DNA of 64,000 nt from a virus. The position numbers were made by a program, and so were the translations under genes. Under the pieces are notes generated by a model that saw nothing but the letters and a program-made list of their open reading frames with translations, ran no database searches and was not told where the DNA came from. Positions 16,420 to 24,437 of this stretch are shown here, piece by piece (position 1 is the first letter of the stretch; every line of letters starts with the position of its first letter). The stretch spans positions 1-64,000 of IMG/VR virus record IMGVR_UViG_3300012208_000003; one strand, given 5' to 3'.

Positions 16420-18234
16420 GTGCATATTGTAATTGGAAAATCCGAGGGCAAGAACGTTTCCTTGGATGTAAAGGCACTGCTCCGGACCCATCTTCTAATT
16501 TGGGCGAGCACGGGAGGCGGAAAATCGTTTTTGATTCGTCGCATGGTTGAGCAATTGTTCGGGAAAACGCCAATTTTGATCATCGATCGCGAAGGCGAAT
16601 TTCAAACCCTGCGCGAAAAATTTGGGTTCGTGCTCGTAGGACAAAATGGCGAAACGCCAGCCGATCCAAGGTCAGCCAAAATCGTAGCTGAGCGACTCCT
16701 CGAGATGCGCGCGTCGGCCGTGTGCGATCTATTCGAACTGAGCCATGAGGCACGTCATGAATGGGTAAGGAATTTTTATCTTGCACTGATCAATGCTCCG
16801 AAGCGACTTTGGGGACCCACAACAGTTTGGTTGGACGAGGCCCATTCCTTCGCTCCTGAGAAAGGGCAAGGTGAATCGATCGCCTACGGCGCCGTGACCG
16901 ACTTCAATGGCGTTGCCCGTAAACGAGGTTTTGGAAGCATCTTCGCCACACAACGCCTAGCCAAACTCAGCAAGAATGCCACAGCCGAAATGTACAACCA
17001 GGCAGCTGGTCCAACAGCGCAGCAATCCGATAGGGACCGTGCGGCCTACGAGATGGGCATTAGCGGGAAGGCGGCGGTGACGGAATTTTCTGACGCTTTA
17101 CGTACGCTTGACCCTGGGAATTTCTTCTTTCAGGGCCGTGCTATTTCGATGGACAAGGTTCTCGTCAAGGTTGGTCCAATCCAGACTTCCCATGGAACTG
17201 AAACAACTGGCAAGGCCGCCGCCAAGGCACCGCCAACGCCAGAAGAAGTTAAGAAGATGCTGCCGAAACTAGCCGATCTTCCGAAAGTAGCCGAGGAGCG
17301 AGCCAGGAGTGAAGCCGATCTACGTAAAGAAATCCGCGAATTGAAGCAACAGTTGCGAGCCCAACCGGCCATGACAACAAAAGTTGTCACCGCCCACAAA
17401 CCCATCAAAGCTTCCGCTGCGGAGATTCGCCATATACTTCAGGCAGAACTCGATCCATGGCGCAAATTCGCCCAGGATGTGCGTCGCCGGCTGGTTGACT
17501 CGATGGAATTGATCAACAAGTTTGGCAGCATGTCGTTGGATTTCGCCAATAAGGCAGGTGACTACCTCAAAGAGTATGGCCCGATCCCCAACTATCCAGT
17601 TCTGCATCCTGACTTCAAGGCATTGAAAACAAAGGTGATTGCCCATGGAACCTTACCAGTATTACGCCATGACGAAAATCCTGTCGCGCATCGAACGGAA
17701 ACTCAACCGCATCCAGCGCAACTTAACCGCGCGCGAGCAGCTCCGGGCGCTGGCGAGCGTTCCACATGGAACGGCGACCTCCCGCAAGGCGAGAAAGAAA
17801 TCCTGATTGCCATTGCTCGCTATCAGGAAGGCGTCGAACGGAACCAACTCACCGTCCTAACTTCATATAAGCGATCGACCAGGGACGCTTATATTGCCAG
17901 GCTCAAGCCTAAAGGCCTGATCGAACTGCGCGGCGATCGGATCCTTGCGACCGAAGCCGGCATTGCAGCCCTGGGCAGCGACTATACGCCTCAACCTGCC
18001 ACTGGCGAGGAATTGCAGCGATACTGGATGTCGGAACTTCCCGAGGGCGAGAAGAAAATCCTCCAATTGCTGATTGCTGCAGGCGGGGAGCCCGTAGACA
18101 GGGAGAAATTGGACGAAGCCACGGGATTTGCCAGGTCCAGCAGGGATGCTTATCTAAGCCGCCTGGGTGCCAAACGCTTAGTGCATGCGATTGGCCGCGG
18201 TCAAGTGCAGGCTTCTCAAAGTTTGTTCACATAG
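16420..18234 (+). CDS. HerA/FtsK-type ATPase with two winged-helix repeats
   Basis: 604 aa from GTG 16420 (GGAGG 9 bases upstream; a longer in-frame start at 16375 would run into the G5 segment). Walker A is ASTGGGKSF at residues 29-37; Walker B is TTVWLDEAHS at about 132-141; a Gln-rich sensor follows (FATQRLAKLS). This is a hexameric DNA-pumping ATPase of the HerA/DUF87 class, which works with nucleases in end resection. The C-terminus has a tandem duplication of about 65 residues (LPQGEKEIL..STRDAYIARLKPKGL and LPEGEKKIL..SSRDAYLSRLGAKRL), each a winged-helix DNA-binding unit. Confidence 0.8.
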   Translation: MHIVIGKSEGKNVSLDVKALLRTHLLIWASTGGGKSFLIRRMVEQLFGKTPILIIDREGEFQTLREKFGFVLVGQNGETPADPRSAKIVAERLLEMRASAVCDLFELSHEARHEWVRNFYLALINAPKRLWGPTTVWLDEAHSFAPEKGQGESIAYGAVTDFNGVARKRGFGSIFATQRLAKLSKNATAEMYNQAAGPTAQQSDRDRAAYEMGISGKAAVTEFSDALRTLDPGNFFFQGRAISMDKVLVKVGPIQTSHGTETTGKAAAKAPPTPEEVKKMLPKLADLPKVAEERARSEADLRKEIRELKQQLRAQPAMTTKVVTAHKPIKASAAEIRHILQAELDPWRKFAQDVRRRLVDSMELINKFGSMSLDFANKAGDYLKEYGPIPNYPVLHPDFKALKTKVIAHGTLPVLRHDENPVAHRTETQPHPAQLNRARAAPGAGERSTWNGDLPQGEKEILIAIARYQEGVERNQLTVLTSYKRSTRDAYIARLKPKGLIELRGDRILATEAGIAALGSDYTPQPATGEELQRYWMSELPEGEKKILQLLIAAGGEPVDREKLDEATGFARSSRDAYLSRLGAKRLVHAIGRGQVQASQSLFT

Positions 18235-18246
18235 GAGGCAGTGCCG

Positions 18247-18290
18247 ATGGGCGATTATAATCTTCAGGCCGGGACAAGGTTTTGGTGAGG
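18247..18290 (+). pseudogene. Decayed duplicate of the start of the gene at 18448
   Basis: GATGGGCGATTATAATCTTC and the bases after it match the ribosome site and first codons at 18445-18492 (SDYSFQAGDKVLV), but one base is missing (GGGAC for GGAGAC), so the frame stops after 13 codons. A 5' partial duplication that lost its frame is the simplest reading. Confidence 0.55.
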
Positions 18291-18447
18291 TGACCACTCC
18301 TCTCCCGGCGGGAGAAGCTTCTCAGGCTACGCATGAGTTTGAAACCTCTACGTTAACGCCTGAAGGCCCGATCCGGGCCCACTGTCCTTGCGGACCGAAG
18401 GAGACTATAGCAATGCCTTATCAAAAGCAAGCACTAGGGAGGACGAT
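18291..18447 (+). other. Non-coding gap with palindromes
   Basis: Between the decayed duplicate and the gene at 18448. It holds several short inverted repeats: CTCCCGGCGGGAG at about 18303, the perfect 12-base palindrome GAGAAGCTTCTC just after it and GGCCCGATCCGGGCC at about 18365. No promoter or gene is seen. Confidence 0.4.
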
Positions 18448-18831
18448 GTGAGCGATTATAGTTTCCAGGCCGGAGACAAGGTATTGGTCAGTTCGTCGAT
18501 CAGTAGCATCGATGCTGAAACGGGCCGCGTACAGGTCAGTTTGATACCGGGCGTGACGATTGCCATGAACAAGAATGTTTTGATCCCCGCCAATCGCATC
18601 CTGGAACTGGAAGGACAAGTGGCTACCGTTGCAAAGGAAGCAGCTGCTCTTCAGAACGAACGCGATTACGCTCTTGCGGAATGGCACAAATGCGCGCAAT
18701 TCGCAGACAAGTGCCATGCTCTGCTCGATGAAACCGCGAAGGAATGCTTGGTGACGAAATCATTCGTTGAAAAAATAGAACAAGCGCGCCAGGGTGGCCC
18801 GCCAACGACTTGGCTTGGAGAAAAGAGTTAG
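18448..18831 (+). CDS. Hypothetical 127-aa protein, small beta domain plus helix
   Basis: GTG 18448 with AGGGAGGA upstream. N-terminal SDYSFQAGDKVLVSSSISSI...GRVQV looks like a small SH3-like beta barrel; the C-terminal two thirds is a charged helix (NERDYALAEWHKC). No known function. A broken copy of its 5' end lies 200 bases upstream. Confidence 0.65.
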   Translation: MSDYSFQAGDKVLVSSSISSIDAETGRVQVSLIPGVTIAMNKNVLIPANRILELEGQVATVAKEAAALQNERDYALAEWHKCAQFADKCHALLDETAKECLVTKSFVEKIEQARQGGPPTTWLGEKS

Positions 18832-18833
18832 AT

Positions 18834-19031
18834 ATGGAAAAACAACTTATCCCCGAAGTAAGTATACAGCAACTGATCGACGCCGGGTTCAACGCTTTCG
18901 GGTTGCAACTTTTCGCCGAATCCGTCGCCGGCAAGACGGATGCCAAGACGTTTGAGCCGTTCACGTTCAAGTTCCGGAATATCAAGATAACCCTAGCTCC
19001 GGATGGCGAAGTGGATACCAGCCATCACTGA
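18834..19031 (+). CDS. Hypothetical 65-aa protein
   Basis: MEKQLIPEVSIQQLIDAGFN; the ATG is 3 bases after the previous stop, with GGAGAAAAG overlapping the end of that gene. Small and acidic. No domain recognised. Confidence 0.6.
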   Translation: MEKQLIPEVSIQQLIDAGFNAFGLQLFAESVAGKTDAKTFEPFTFKFRNIKITLAPDGEVDTSHH

Positions 19032-19039
19032 TCAAAAAT

Positions 19040-19786
19040 ATGACCGAAGACCAACAGACGGAAATCCTGTATCGCTGCACGGTGGATGAAGCCGAGCAGA
19101 ATCATGCCCAGATTGCCGCCAAGGCTGGCGCAATCCTCGCGCGGGATACCGATTCGCTTGCGCGGTCGGTAATCGATAGCCGCGAGACTCTGACTCTTGG
19201 TCTATATCCCTTGATTATGAGGAAGGAATTTGGCGACACGCTTTGCCTGCTGGCCTATGCCTGCGAACACCCGACGCGCAGAAAGAAGAGGACACCGATG
19301 GACGTCGATGAAATGGTTGAAAAGTGGATCCCACTGATCCGAGAATTGGCCGTGGCCCACGATATCGACAAAAAGGATGCTGCCAGTGCAGCACTTGACG
19401 ATCACCTATTGCCGGTCATCGCCGCGCCAGTGGCGCAGATTCGCGAATTCTACAGAAAGCTGACCGCTGAACTGAAGGCGGATGAAACCATTCCTTGGGC
19501 AATTTGGCGCTTATTCGACTTCTGGGGATCTTCCGTTTTAGATAAAATTGGCGCAGAGCAGGAACTGCAACTCAAGACCGAAATCGCTAAACGCATCGCC
19601 GAGAATTCCATGGCATTGATTTCGCGGGAAGATTGGCTGAATTCCATGATCGGCGCGCTGCAATGGCGGTCGCCAGAAAAACTTGCTCAAATCGAGAAGA
19701 AACTCGAAGAAGGGCACAAACCGAAGATCAAGGGCCGGGAGTCCTGTTTATTCTTGGTGGTTGATGAATGCGAGGTGATGTTATGA
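19040..19786 (+). CDS. Hypothetical 248-aa helical protein
   Basis: Rich in helices (TVDEAEQNHAQIAAKAGAIL..., SVLDKIGAEQELQLKTEIAK) with no catalytic motif that I can see. It overlaps the next small gene by ATGA, so the two are coupled. Unknown function within the recombination/replication operon. Confidence 0.7.
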   Translation: MTEDQQTEILYRCTVDEAEQNHAQIAAKAGAILARDTDSLARSVIDSRETLTLGLYPLIMRKEFGDTLCLLAYACEHPTRRKKRTPMDVDEMVEKWIPLIRELAVAHDIDKKDAASAALDDHLLPVIAAPVAQIREFYRKLTAELKADETIPWAIWRLFDFWGSSVLDKIGAEQELQLKTEIAKRIAENSMALISREDWLNSMIGALQWRSPEKLAQIEKKLEEGHKPKIKGRESCLFLVVDECEVML

Positions 19787-19935
19787 AAAAACGAAAGGCT
19801 ACACGATTCAAGAGTGGCATTTGCAGATTTTGTTCTTGCACTGAGTCCAACGCCTGCATCATCAACGGAATCGGTTGCCATTGGATCGACAAAGCCAGAA
19901 CGATTTGCTCGGGATGCATCCAAAAACGCCCATGA
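19783..19935 (+). CDS. Small cysteine-rich zinc protein
   Basis: 50 aa with the spacing CRFCSC...AC...GCHW...CSGC, a zinc-binding pattern seen in many small phage proteins. ATG overlaps the preceding stop (ATGA), and its own stop overlaps the next start. Function unknown. Confidence 0.7.
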   Translation: MKKRKATRFKSGICRFCSCTESNACIINGIGCHWIDKARTICSGCIQKRP

Positions 19936-20318
19936 AGATTTATGAAGTCACGCGCAGCACTTCCGGCCAGATCGGCGTGCTCGTGAAAACCGGCAAAAGA
20001 AATGCAACGCTTCTCAAGCATTGCGCTTTACATTCACCTACGGGCATGGAGACCGGTTACAACGGGAGTGGCCCAGGTGACCTATCGGCCTCGATCCTGG
20101 CCGATTATTTCGGCGTCAGTCCCAAGCGCGTAATCAACGTATGGAAGAAATCTTGGGGTCTTGACGATAGCTTGGCTCTCAAAGTCATCCAGCTTCATCA
20201 CCCGTTTACGAGGCATTTCGTCTCCGCTCACCGGCTGGACCCAGGCGAATCGTATGAAATTTCCGACAGTGAAATCGCCATATGGTTAAATGATCAGCAT
20301 GACTTTTCCGCCGCTTGA
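19932..20318 (+). CDS. DUF6166-like protein
   Basis: 128 aa. The central LHSPTGMETGYNGSGPGDLSA resembles the HSPxGFEWGYGGSGPxxLA motif I associate with the phage/plasmid DUF6166 family. ATG overlaps the previous stop. Molecular role unknown. Confidence 0.6.
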   Translation: MKIYEVTRSTSGQIGVLVKTGKRNATLLKHCALHSPTGMETGYNGSGPGDLSASILADYFGVSPKRVINVWKKSWGLDDSLALKVIQLHHPFTRHFVSAHRLDPGESYEISDSEIAIWLNDQHDFSAA

Positions 20319-20790
20319 GCCTCCGCGCATATTGTTGCACGTCACGATTCCCGGCCAGCCGCATGTACAGCAACGCGCCAGGGTCAGCGGTACTATCTGG
20401 AGCAAAAAAGGCAAACGATTTGTCCCTCGTTTCTATGATCCGAACAGCGAAGAGAAGAAAACTTTCCAGTGGCAGTTGAAAGCTGCCTGCCCAACATTAA
20501 AACCGGAACTTCATGCTCGCATCGGGATACGACTTGATATCTGGACCGCGAAACATAATGCGGCGAAAGAAGATTGCGACAATTTCCTAAAATTCGTAAT
20601 GGACGCATTATCGCCGCCGAAACCGAAACGCAAAAGAAAAAAGGGAGAACCACCGATCGATCTGAGCAAATACTTTGCCGCCTGGGGCAATGACAATCAA
20701 GTAGACGAAGCATATGTTCGGATCTGGCGCGGCGCACTGAACCCCAAAGTAGAGATATTCGTCTACGAACTTCCGGAAGGAGAATTTTAA
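20290..20790 (+). CDS. rusA: RusA-family Holliday junction resolvase
   Basis: 166 aa from ATG 20290 (or 20299), overlapping the preceding gene. Metal-binding acids lie in EDCDNFLKFVMDAL (about residue 95) and WGNDNQVDE (about residue 133), the RusA signature. It would cut four-way junctions left by RecT/exonuclease recombination or replication. The Lys-rich insertion KPKRKRKKGEPP between the motifs fits the family's variable loop. Confidence 0.9.
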   Translation: MISMTFPPLEPPRILLHVTIPGQPHVQQRARVSGTIWSKKGKRFVPRFYDPNSEEKKTFQWQLKAACPTLKPELHARIGIRLDIWTAKHNAAKEDCDNFLKFVMDALSPPKPKRKRKKGEPPIDLSKYFAAWGNDNQVDEAYVRIWRGALNPKVEIFVYELPEGEF

Positions 20791-21257
20791 TGCAGTCGCT
20801 GCAAATCCGTTTCGTTTCCGGCAAAGGCTGGGACAGCAAATTCATTGAATGGTGCTCAAGATGTATGTTTTCGCACGTTGAGCTGCTCTTCGGCGACCGC
20901 ACATTCGGCGCACAACTGAAAGGCGGCGTTCGCTGGCGCAAAACCAATGACCATTGTTATCGAAAAGCAGTTGCGGCCGAGGTATGGCAAATACCGATCA
21001 CGGACGAGCAACAAGCCTTGCTAAAGAAACTCATCGCCGACGCCGAAGGCGCGCCTTACGATTGGCTGGCGATCCTGTCATTCGCGCTCGGTTCTCATCG
21101 GTTTCATCTTGCCGGAGCATGGATTTGCTCGGGGTATTTGGCTGCGCTTATTGACTCGCTGAACCTATTTACCATGGTATTTGATCCGGAGAATTATTCT
21201 CCGCGGGATGTTTATATGTTAGTGCCCAATATACCTGGAGCCACTAGACTCGCCTAG
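20790..21257 (+). CDS. Permuted papain-like (YiiX/NlpC-superfamily) protein
   Basis: 155 aa, TAATG-coupled to rusA. The order is His first and Cys later: SRCMFSHVELLFGDR (His at about residue 31) and APYDWLAIL...AGAWICSGYLAAL (Cys at about residue 111), as in the circularly permuted NlpC/P60 families. Such proteins are amidases or peptidases of the cell envelope. The substrate is unknown. Confidence 0.65.
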   Translation: MQSLQIRFVSGKGWDSKFIEWCSRCMFSHVELLFGDRTFGAQLKGGVRWRKTNDHCYRKAVAAEVWQIPITDEQQALLKKLIADAEGAPYDWLAILSFALGSHRFHLAGAWICSGYLAALIDSLNLFTMVFDPENYSPRDVYMLVPNIPGATRLA

Positions 21258-21296
21258 GAACTGGACGTACACTTTCAAACAGGAGAATCTCACGAC

Positions 21297-21893
21297 ATGT
21301 TAAGCCGCAAACACCTTACCAAAGGGGCCCTTGCTGTCGTATTGTCGTCCATGCTCGTTGTCAACGGCTGTTGGGTTAAGTCGCAGTGGATCCAGACTGC
21401 GATCAACGATCTTCCGACGCTTATTCAAATTGTTACCTCTCTTATCAGCATCGCCAGTGCCGCGCAGGGAAAAGCGCAGATCGATGCTTCCATGGCCGCT
21501 CAGATTCAATCAGTCGGGAGCCAGGTGCAATCCGATTTGCAGCTTCTGCAGAATCTTGTGAACACTTATCAATCGGCCGACGCTGCCACCAAGCCAGGAT
21601 TATTGAACAAAATCGATACCAGCCTTGCTACGGTTCAGACGAATTTGACGGGATTGCTAGCGGCTTTCCACGTGAACAATACTGCCCTGCAGGCCACGAT
21701 CGCAGCCTCTATTAGCTTGGCCATGACAACTATTCTCGCGATCCAATCTCTCGTCCCGCCTCCTCCTGCGGCAACGGCGGCTCGCAGAGCTATTTCGGCA
21801 AGCCCCATCAAGCCAATGTCGTCTCACGACTTGAAGGCGGCATTCAACGGCGTCGTCAATTCAAACGGTTATGGCCAGTTCGCCATCAACTAG
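21297..21893 (+). CDS. Putative phage lipoprotein
   Basis: 198 aa; CAGGAGAATC upstream. The N-terminus is basic, then hydrophobic (LAVVLSSMLVVNGC), ending in a lipobox-like VNGC with the modified Cys at about residue 25. The rest is helical with a Pro-rich tail. It would be exported and lipid-anchored: possibly an outer spanin or a superinfection-exclusion protein. It precedes a papain-like protease and small membrane proteins. Confidence 0.6.
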   Translation: MLSRKHLTKGALAVVLSSMLVVNGCWVKSQWIQTAINDLPTLIQIVTSLISIASAAQGKAQIDASMAAQIQSVGSQVQSDLQLLQNLVNTYQSADAATKPGLLNKIDTSLATVQTNLTGLLAAFHVNNTALQATIAASISLAMTTILAIQSLVPPPPAATAARRAISASPIKPMSSHDLKAAFNGVVNSNGYGQFAIN

Positions 21894-21900
21894 GATAACG

Positions 21901-22686
21901 ATGCCACCACTGAAAGTTTCTCCATCGGGACGGCGCTGGGGCTATTTACGCGATGTGCACGATCATCGGGATCTTGGCATTGCCAGTTTTCTAAATCTTG
22001 CACGCGATCCGCATCCGCCGGCTGTTGACCTGGAATCTTTTTGCGGTCCCGTTCGCGATCAACAAAACTTGGGTTCTTGCACCGCTCATGCCGGGGTTGG
22101 TATGCGTGAATTCCTGGCGCGCAAGTATCAGTCGCAGACGCCTATCTTGTCGCCTTCATTCCTTTATTATCAGGAACGGCTGCTCGATGGCTCGCTCGAT
22201 CAGGGCGATTGCGGGTCGTACGGTCGTACCGTCTGCCGCGCGCTTAATCAGTTCGGCGTGTGCACTCTTGGTGAAGAACCTTACATCACGGCAGAGTTCG
22301 CGACAGCACCTAACCAAACCCAACTTACCGATGGCCTCACCTGGAAAGGCGGCGCCTACCATCGCATCGCCAACGTGCAGGACATGAAATCCTGTCTTGC
22401 CAGCGGTTATGTGTTTGCGATCGGCTTCACCGTTTATGAATCGTTCGAAGCTGTTCGTTCAGATGGCTTGTGGAATCCGGATACTAACGAGCAAATTATG
22501 GGCGGGCACGAAGTTTTGGCAATCGGCTATAACGATTCTGTCAACGGTGGGTCGTTTAAAGTTCGCAATAGCTGGGGTCCTGGATGGGCATCCTCCGGAA
22601 ATTTTTGGATGCGCTATAAAGATGCTGCCAATCCCAATATTCTGCAAGATGCGTGGATTCTTCATCTCGGCAAGAGCTGGGGATAG
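21901..22686 (+). CDS. C1 papain-family cysteine protease
   Basis: 261 aa; ATG 21901 with AGGATAACG. Catalytic set in order: Gln and Cys in QQNLGSCTAHA (about residues 55-62), His in MGGHEVLAIGY (about 201), Asn in VRNSWGPGW (about 222). No signal peptide is seen. Papain-fold proteases are uncommon in phages; possible roles are processing of a virion protein or attack on host proteins. Confidence 0.85.
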   Translation: MPPLKVSPSGRRWGYLRDVHDHRDLGIASFLNLARDPHPPAVDLESFCGPVRDQQNLGSCTAHAGVGMREFLARKYQSQTPILSPSFLYYQERLLDGSLDQGDCGSYGRTVCRALNQFGVCTLGEEPYITAEFATAPNQTQLTDGLTWKGGAYHRIANVQDMKSCLASGYVFAIGFTVYESFEAVRSDGLWNPDTNEQIMGGHEVLAIGYNDSVNGGSFKVRNSWGPGWASSGNFWMRYKDAANPNILQDAWILHLGKSWG

Positions 22687-22843
22687 AACACCAAAACAAA
22701 TGCATCGTTGACCGCCCAGCATATGCAGCATAGCCTGTTCATAAGGGACGGAAAGGCCGACTCCCTCCAGAGCACATCTTGAGAGAGAACATCCCGCTGG
22801 TTGGCAACCGTCCCTCTCTGGAGAAAAATAAAGGAGAGTCTGC
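22687..22843 (+). other. Gap with long inverted repeats
   Basis: 157 bases without a gene. GGGACGG (about 22746) can pair with CCGTCCC (about 22806), and CTCCAGAG (about 22766) with CTCTGGAG (about 22814), so an extended structured RNA is possible ahead of the ribosome site AAAGGAGAG for the gene at 22844. Confidence 0.35.
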
Positions 22844-23089
22844 GTGACTACTCTTATCGCTGTCATAACGGTTGCGGGTATGTGGGCTTGGGCAGTGGCG
22901 CACCAACTTGTCATTTATTATTTCTGCTCCGTTGCCATCGACCAGCTTCCCAAACCTTCCGGGAATAATCCCTTCTACACTTGGTTCTTCGGAATGCTTC
23001 ATCTCGTCGCGGCAAATTGGAACCGGGCTAAGATGGGTGTTATGACGAAGCCCGATATAATCAAGGTCGACCCTGTTCCAAAAGCATGA
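22844..23089 (+). CDS. Small membrane protein, holin candidate
   Basis: 81 aa from GTG with AAAGGAG upstream. The first 30 residues form one hydrophobic helix (LIAVITVAGMWAWAVAHQLV), and a second aromatic hydrophobic patch (YTWFFGMLHLVA) follows. Size and neighbours (lipoprotein, protease) fit a holin-like protein, but only topology supports this. Confidence 0.55.
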   Translation: MTTLIAVITVAGMWAWAVAHQLVIYYFCSVAIDQLPKPSGNNPFYTWFFGMLHLVAANWNRAKMGVMTKPDIIKVDPVPKA

Positions 23090-23589
23090 AACGCCTTCTG
23101 ATTTTTTTCCTGCTCACTACTGCCGCTAACGCAGGACCAAAGCATTTTGTTAAATCCGTTGGTTCACAGTTCAAGCGCACTTTCTATACTGATGTCAAAG
23201 CACACCCACTGGCCTGGGGAGTGCCATTGGCACTGCAATTTGCAATTGTTTTCTCGGATGCCGGAAGTTCCTGTGCCTTGCCAGAAAGAATGCAGGAAGT
23301 CGGATTATCTCGATATTTCATTGGAAGATATCCCAAGTGTCATAAATACGTCTTATGGACGGCTGCCTCGATGACGGTTCATGCCACGGCCGAAAATTGG
23401 CTAGCGAATAAGTTCACTGATGCGTGCCTGACCGATGCTGTAGACAGAGGCAGCATATGGTGGAAGGTTCCAGCTCATACACACGATCCATCAGACTGTT
23501 TCAAGTGGGTACCAATTACTGACACGATTGCCATTGGAGCTCGTGAGATTCCGGCAATTAAGGGCAACGTGAATCTTCTTCAAAAGTGA
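23086..23589 (+). CDS. Hypothetical exported protein
   Basis: 167 aa with a signal peptide (KRLLIFFLLTTAANA, cleavage near residue 16), a hydrophobic segment (WGVPLALQFAIVF) and several Cys residues. Starts inside the preceding stop (ATGA). Unknown role in the envelope/lysis region. Confidence 0.65.
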   Translation: MKRLLIFFLLTTAANAGPKHFVKSVGSQFKRTFYTDVKAHPLAWGVPLALQFAIVFSDAGSSCALPERMQEVGLSRYFIGRYPKCHKYVLWTAASMTVHATAENWLANKFTDACLTDAVDRGSIWWKVPAHTHDPSDCFKWVPITDTIAIGAREIPAIKGNVNLLQK

Positions 23590-23735
23590 TGAAATATAGC
23601 AATTTGATCGGGCGGTTTGCACTCTCACTACGCAGGTGGTGGACGAGAAAACGCGCTTGTCCAACCTGCAAAGTAACGGTCGATGGTCATGGCGACGCGC
23701 ATCACCAACCCGGCTGCAAGAACGCACCAGATTGA
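23589..23735 (+). CDS. Small 48-aa protein with Cys/His cluster
   Basis: ATG overlaps the previous stop. The sequence begins MKYSNLIGRFALSLRRWW and has CPTC, a His-rich stretch (HGDAHHQPGC) and one more Cys, suggesting a single metal site. No known function. Confidence 0.5.
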   Translation: MKYSNLIGRFALSLRRWWTRKRACPTCKVTVDGHGDAHHQPGCKNAPD

Positions 23736-23755
23736 AACTTAGTGCTTAAGTTTAG

Positions 23756-23784
23756 TTGACACGGCTTCAAAGCAAGACTATCCT
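23756..23784 (+). promoter_or_regulatory. Sigma70-type promoter
   Basis: TTGACA at 23756-23761, a 17-base spacer, TATCCT at 23779-23784, ending 9 bases before the gene at 23794. Spacing is ideal. The transcript's leader would be very short. Confidence 0.7.
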
Positions 23785-23793
23785 CAGAGAATT

Positions 23794-24168
23794 ATGTCAG
23801 TTGAAGAAACGATGAAAGTCGTTGAACTGGTTCGTCGCGGCCTGATTTCAACAGACGACGCTCGCAGGATGCTCGGTTTCGTGGACAAAGTTACTCCGCC
23901 AGTTCTTACAACAAACCATACAAATTTTCTTGGCGAGAGTTACATTCCTGCCTGGCCGTCCGATTGGTCCTTCACGGTCGATACAGTAACGGTAACGAAT
24001 ACTACAGTACCTAACGGTTCTTCTAATTCTCCCGCACCGGTCGACTTCGAAAAATGGAAAGAAGACTTTGGGGCTCAGTTTATCCGGGAGAAAGCCTTGC
24101 CAAAGTCCGATCCGGAACCGGAAATTCTTCCGCTTCATGCAAAGCGTAAAATCACGCTGGAAACATGA
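23794..24168 (+). CDS. Hypothetical 124-aa protein with C-terminal KRKITLET tag
   Basis: First gene after a strong promoter. It begins MSVEETMKVVELVRRGLIST, a small helical domain like bacteriophage portal-scaffold-type 'LVRRGLIS.DDAR', followed by a Thr-rich linker. The last residues (HAKRKITLET) resemble the C-terminus of the SWIM protein at 48241 (KKRKITLKD). Function unknown. Confidence 0.6.
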   Translation: MSVEETMKVVELVRRGLISTDDARRMLGFVDKVTPPVLTTNHTNFLGESYIPAWPSDWSFTVDTVTVTNTTVPNGSSNSPAPVDFEKWKEDFGAQFIREKALPKSDPEPEILPLHAKRKITLET

Positions 24169-24437
24169 AAAAGAAAAAATTAAAGAAGCTTCTCCGGCAA
24201 GCATTGGAGAAATCTAAGCCGGCCCCCAAACGTGCCCGCCGCAAGGCGCCAGCAAAACCATTCCAGCATTCCAAAGACGTGCTTTCTCTCATGCAAAAAG
24301 TGAAACGACAGCTCGAAGATCTCAAGAAACCCGTCTGGCCGCGCATCGATACTTCCTGGCAACCTACTGCCGCTGAATATCGCGCCATGGACCGCACCCT
24401 GTCGATGATGGAAGTCGACCCGCGGCTATATTCTTAG
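24165..24437 (+). CDS. Basic 90-aa protein
   Basis: ATGA-coupled to the previous gene. The first 40 residues are extremely basic (KKKKLKKLLRQALEK, KRARRKAPAK), suggesting nucleic-acid binding; the rest is helical. Its 3' end overlaps the convergent minus-strand gene by about 74 bases. Confidence 0.6.
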   Translation: MKKKKLKKLLRQALEKSKPAPKRARRKAPAKPFQHSKDVLSLMQKVKRQLEDLKKPVWPRIDTSWQPTAAEYRAMDRTLSMMEVDPRLYS

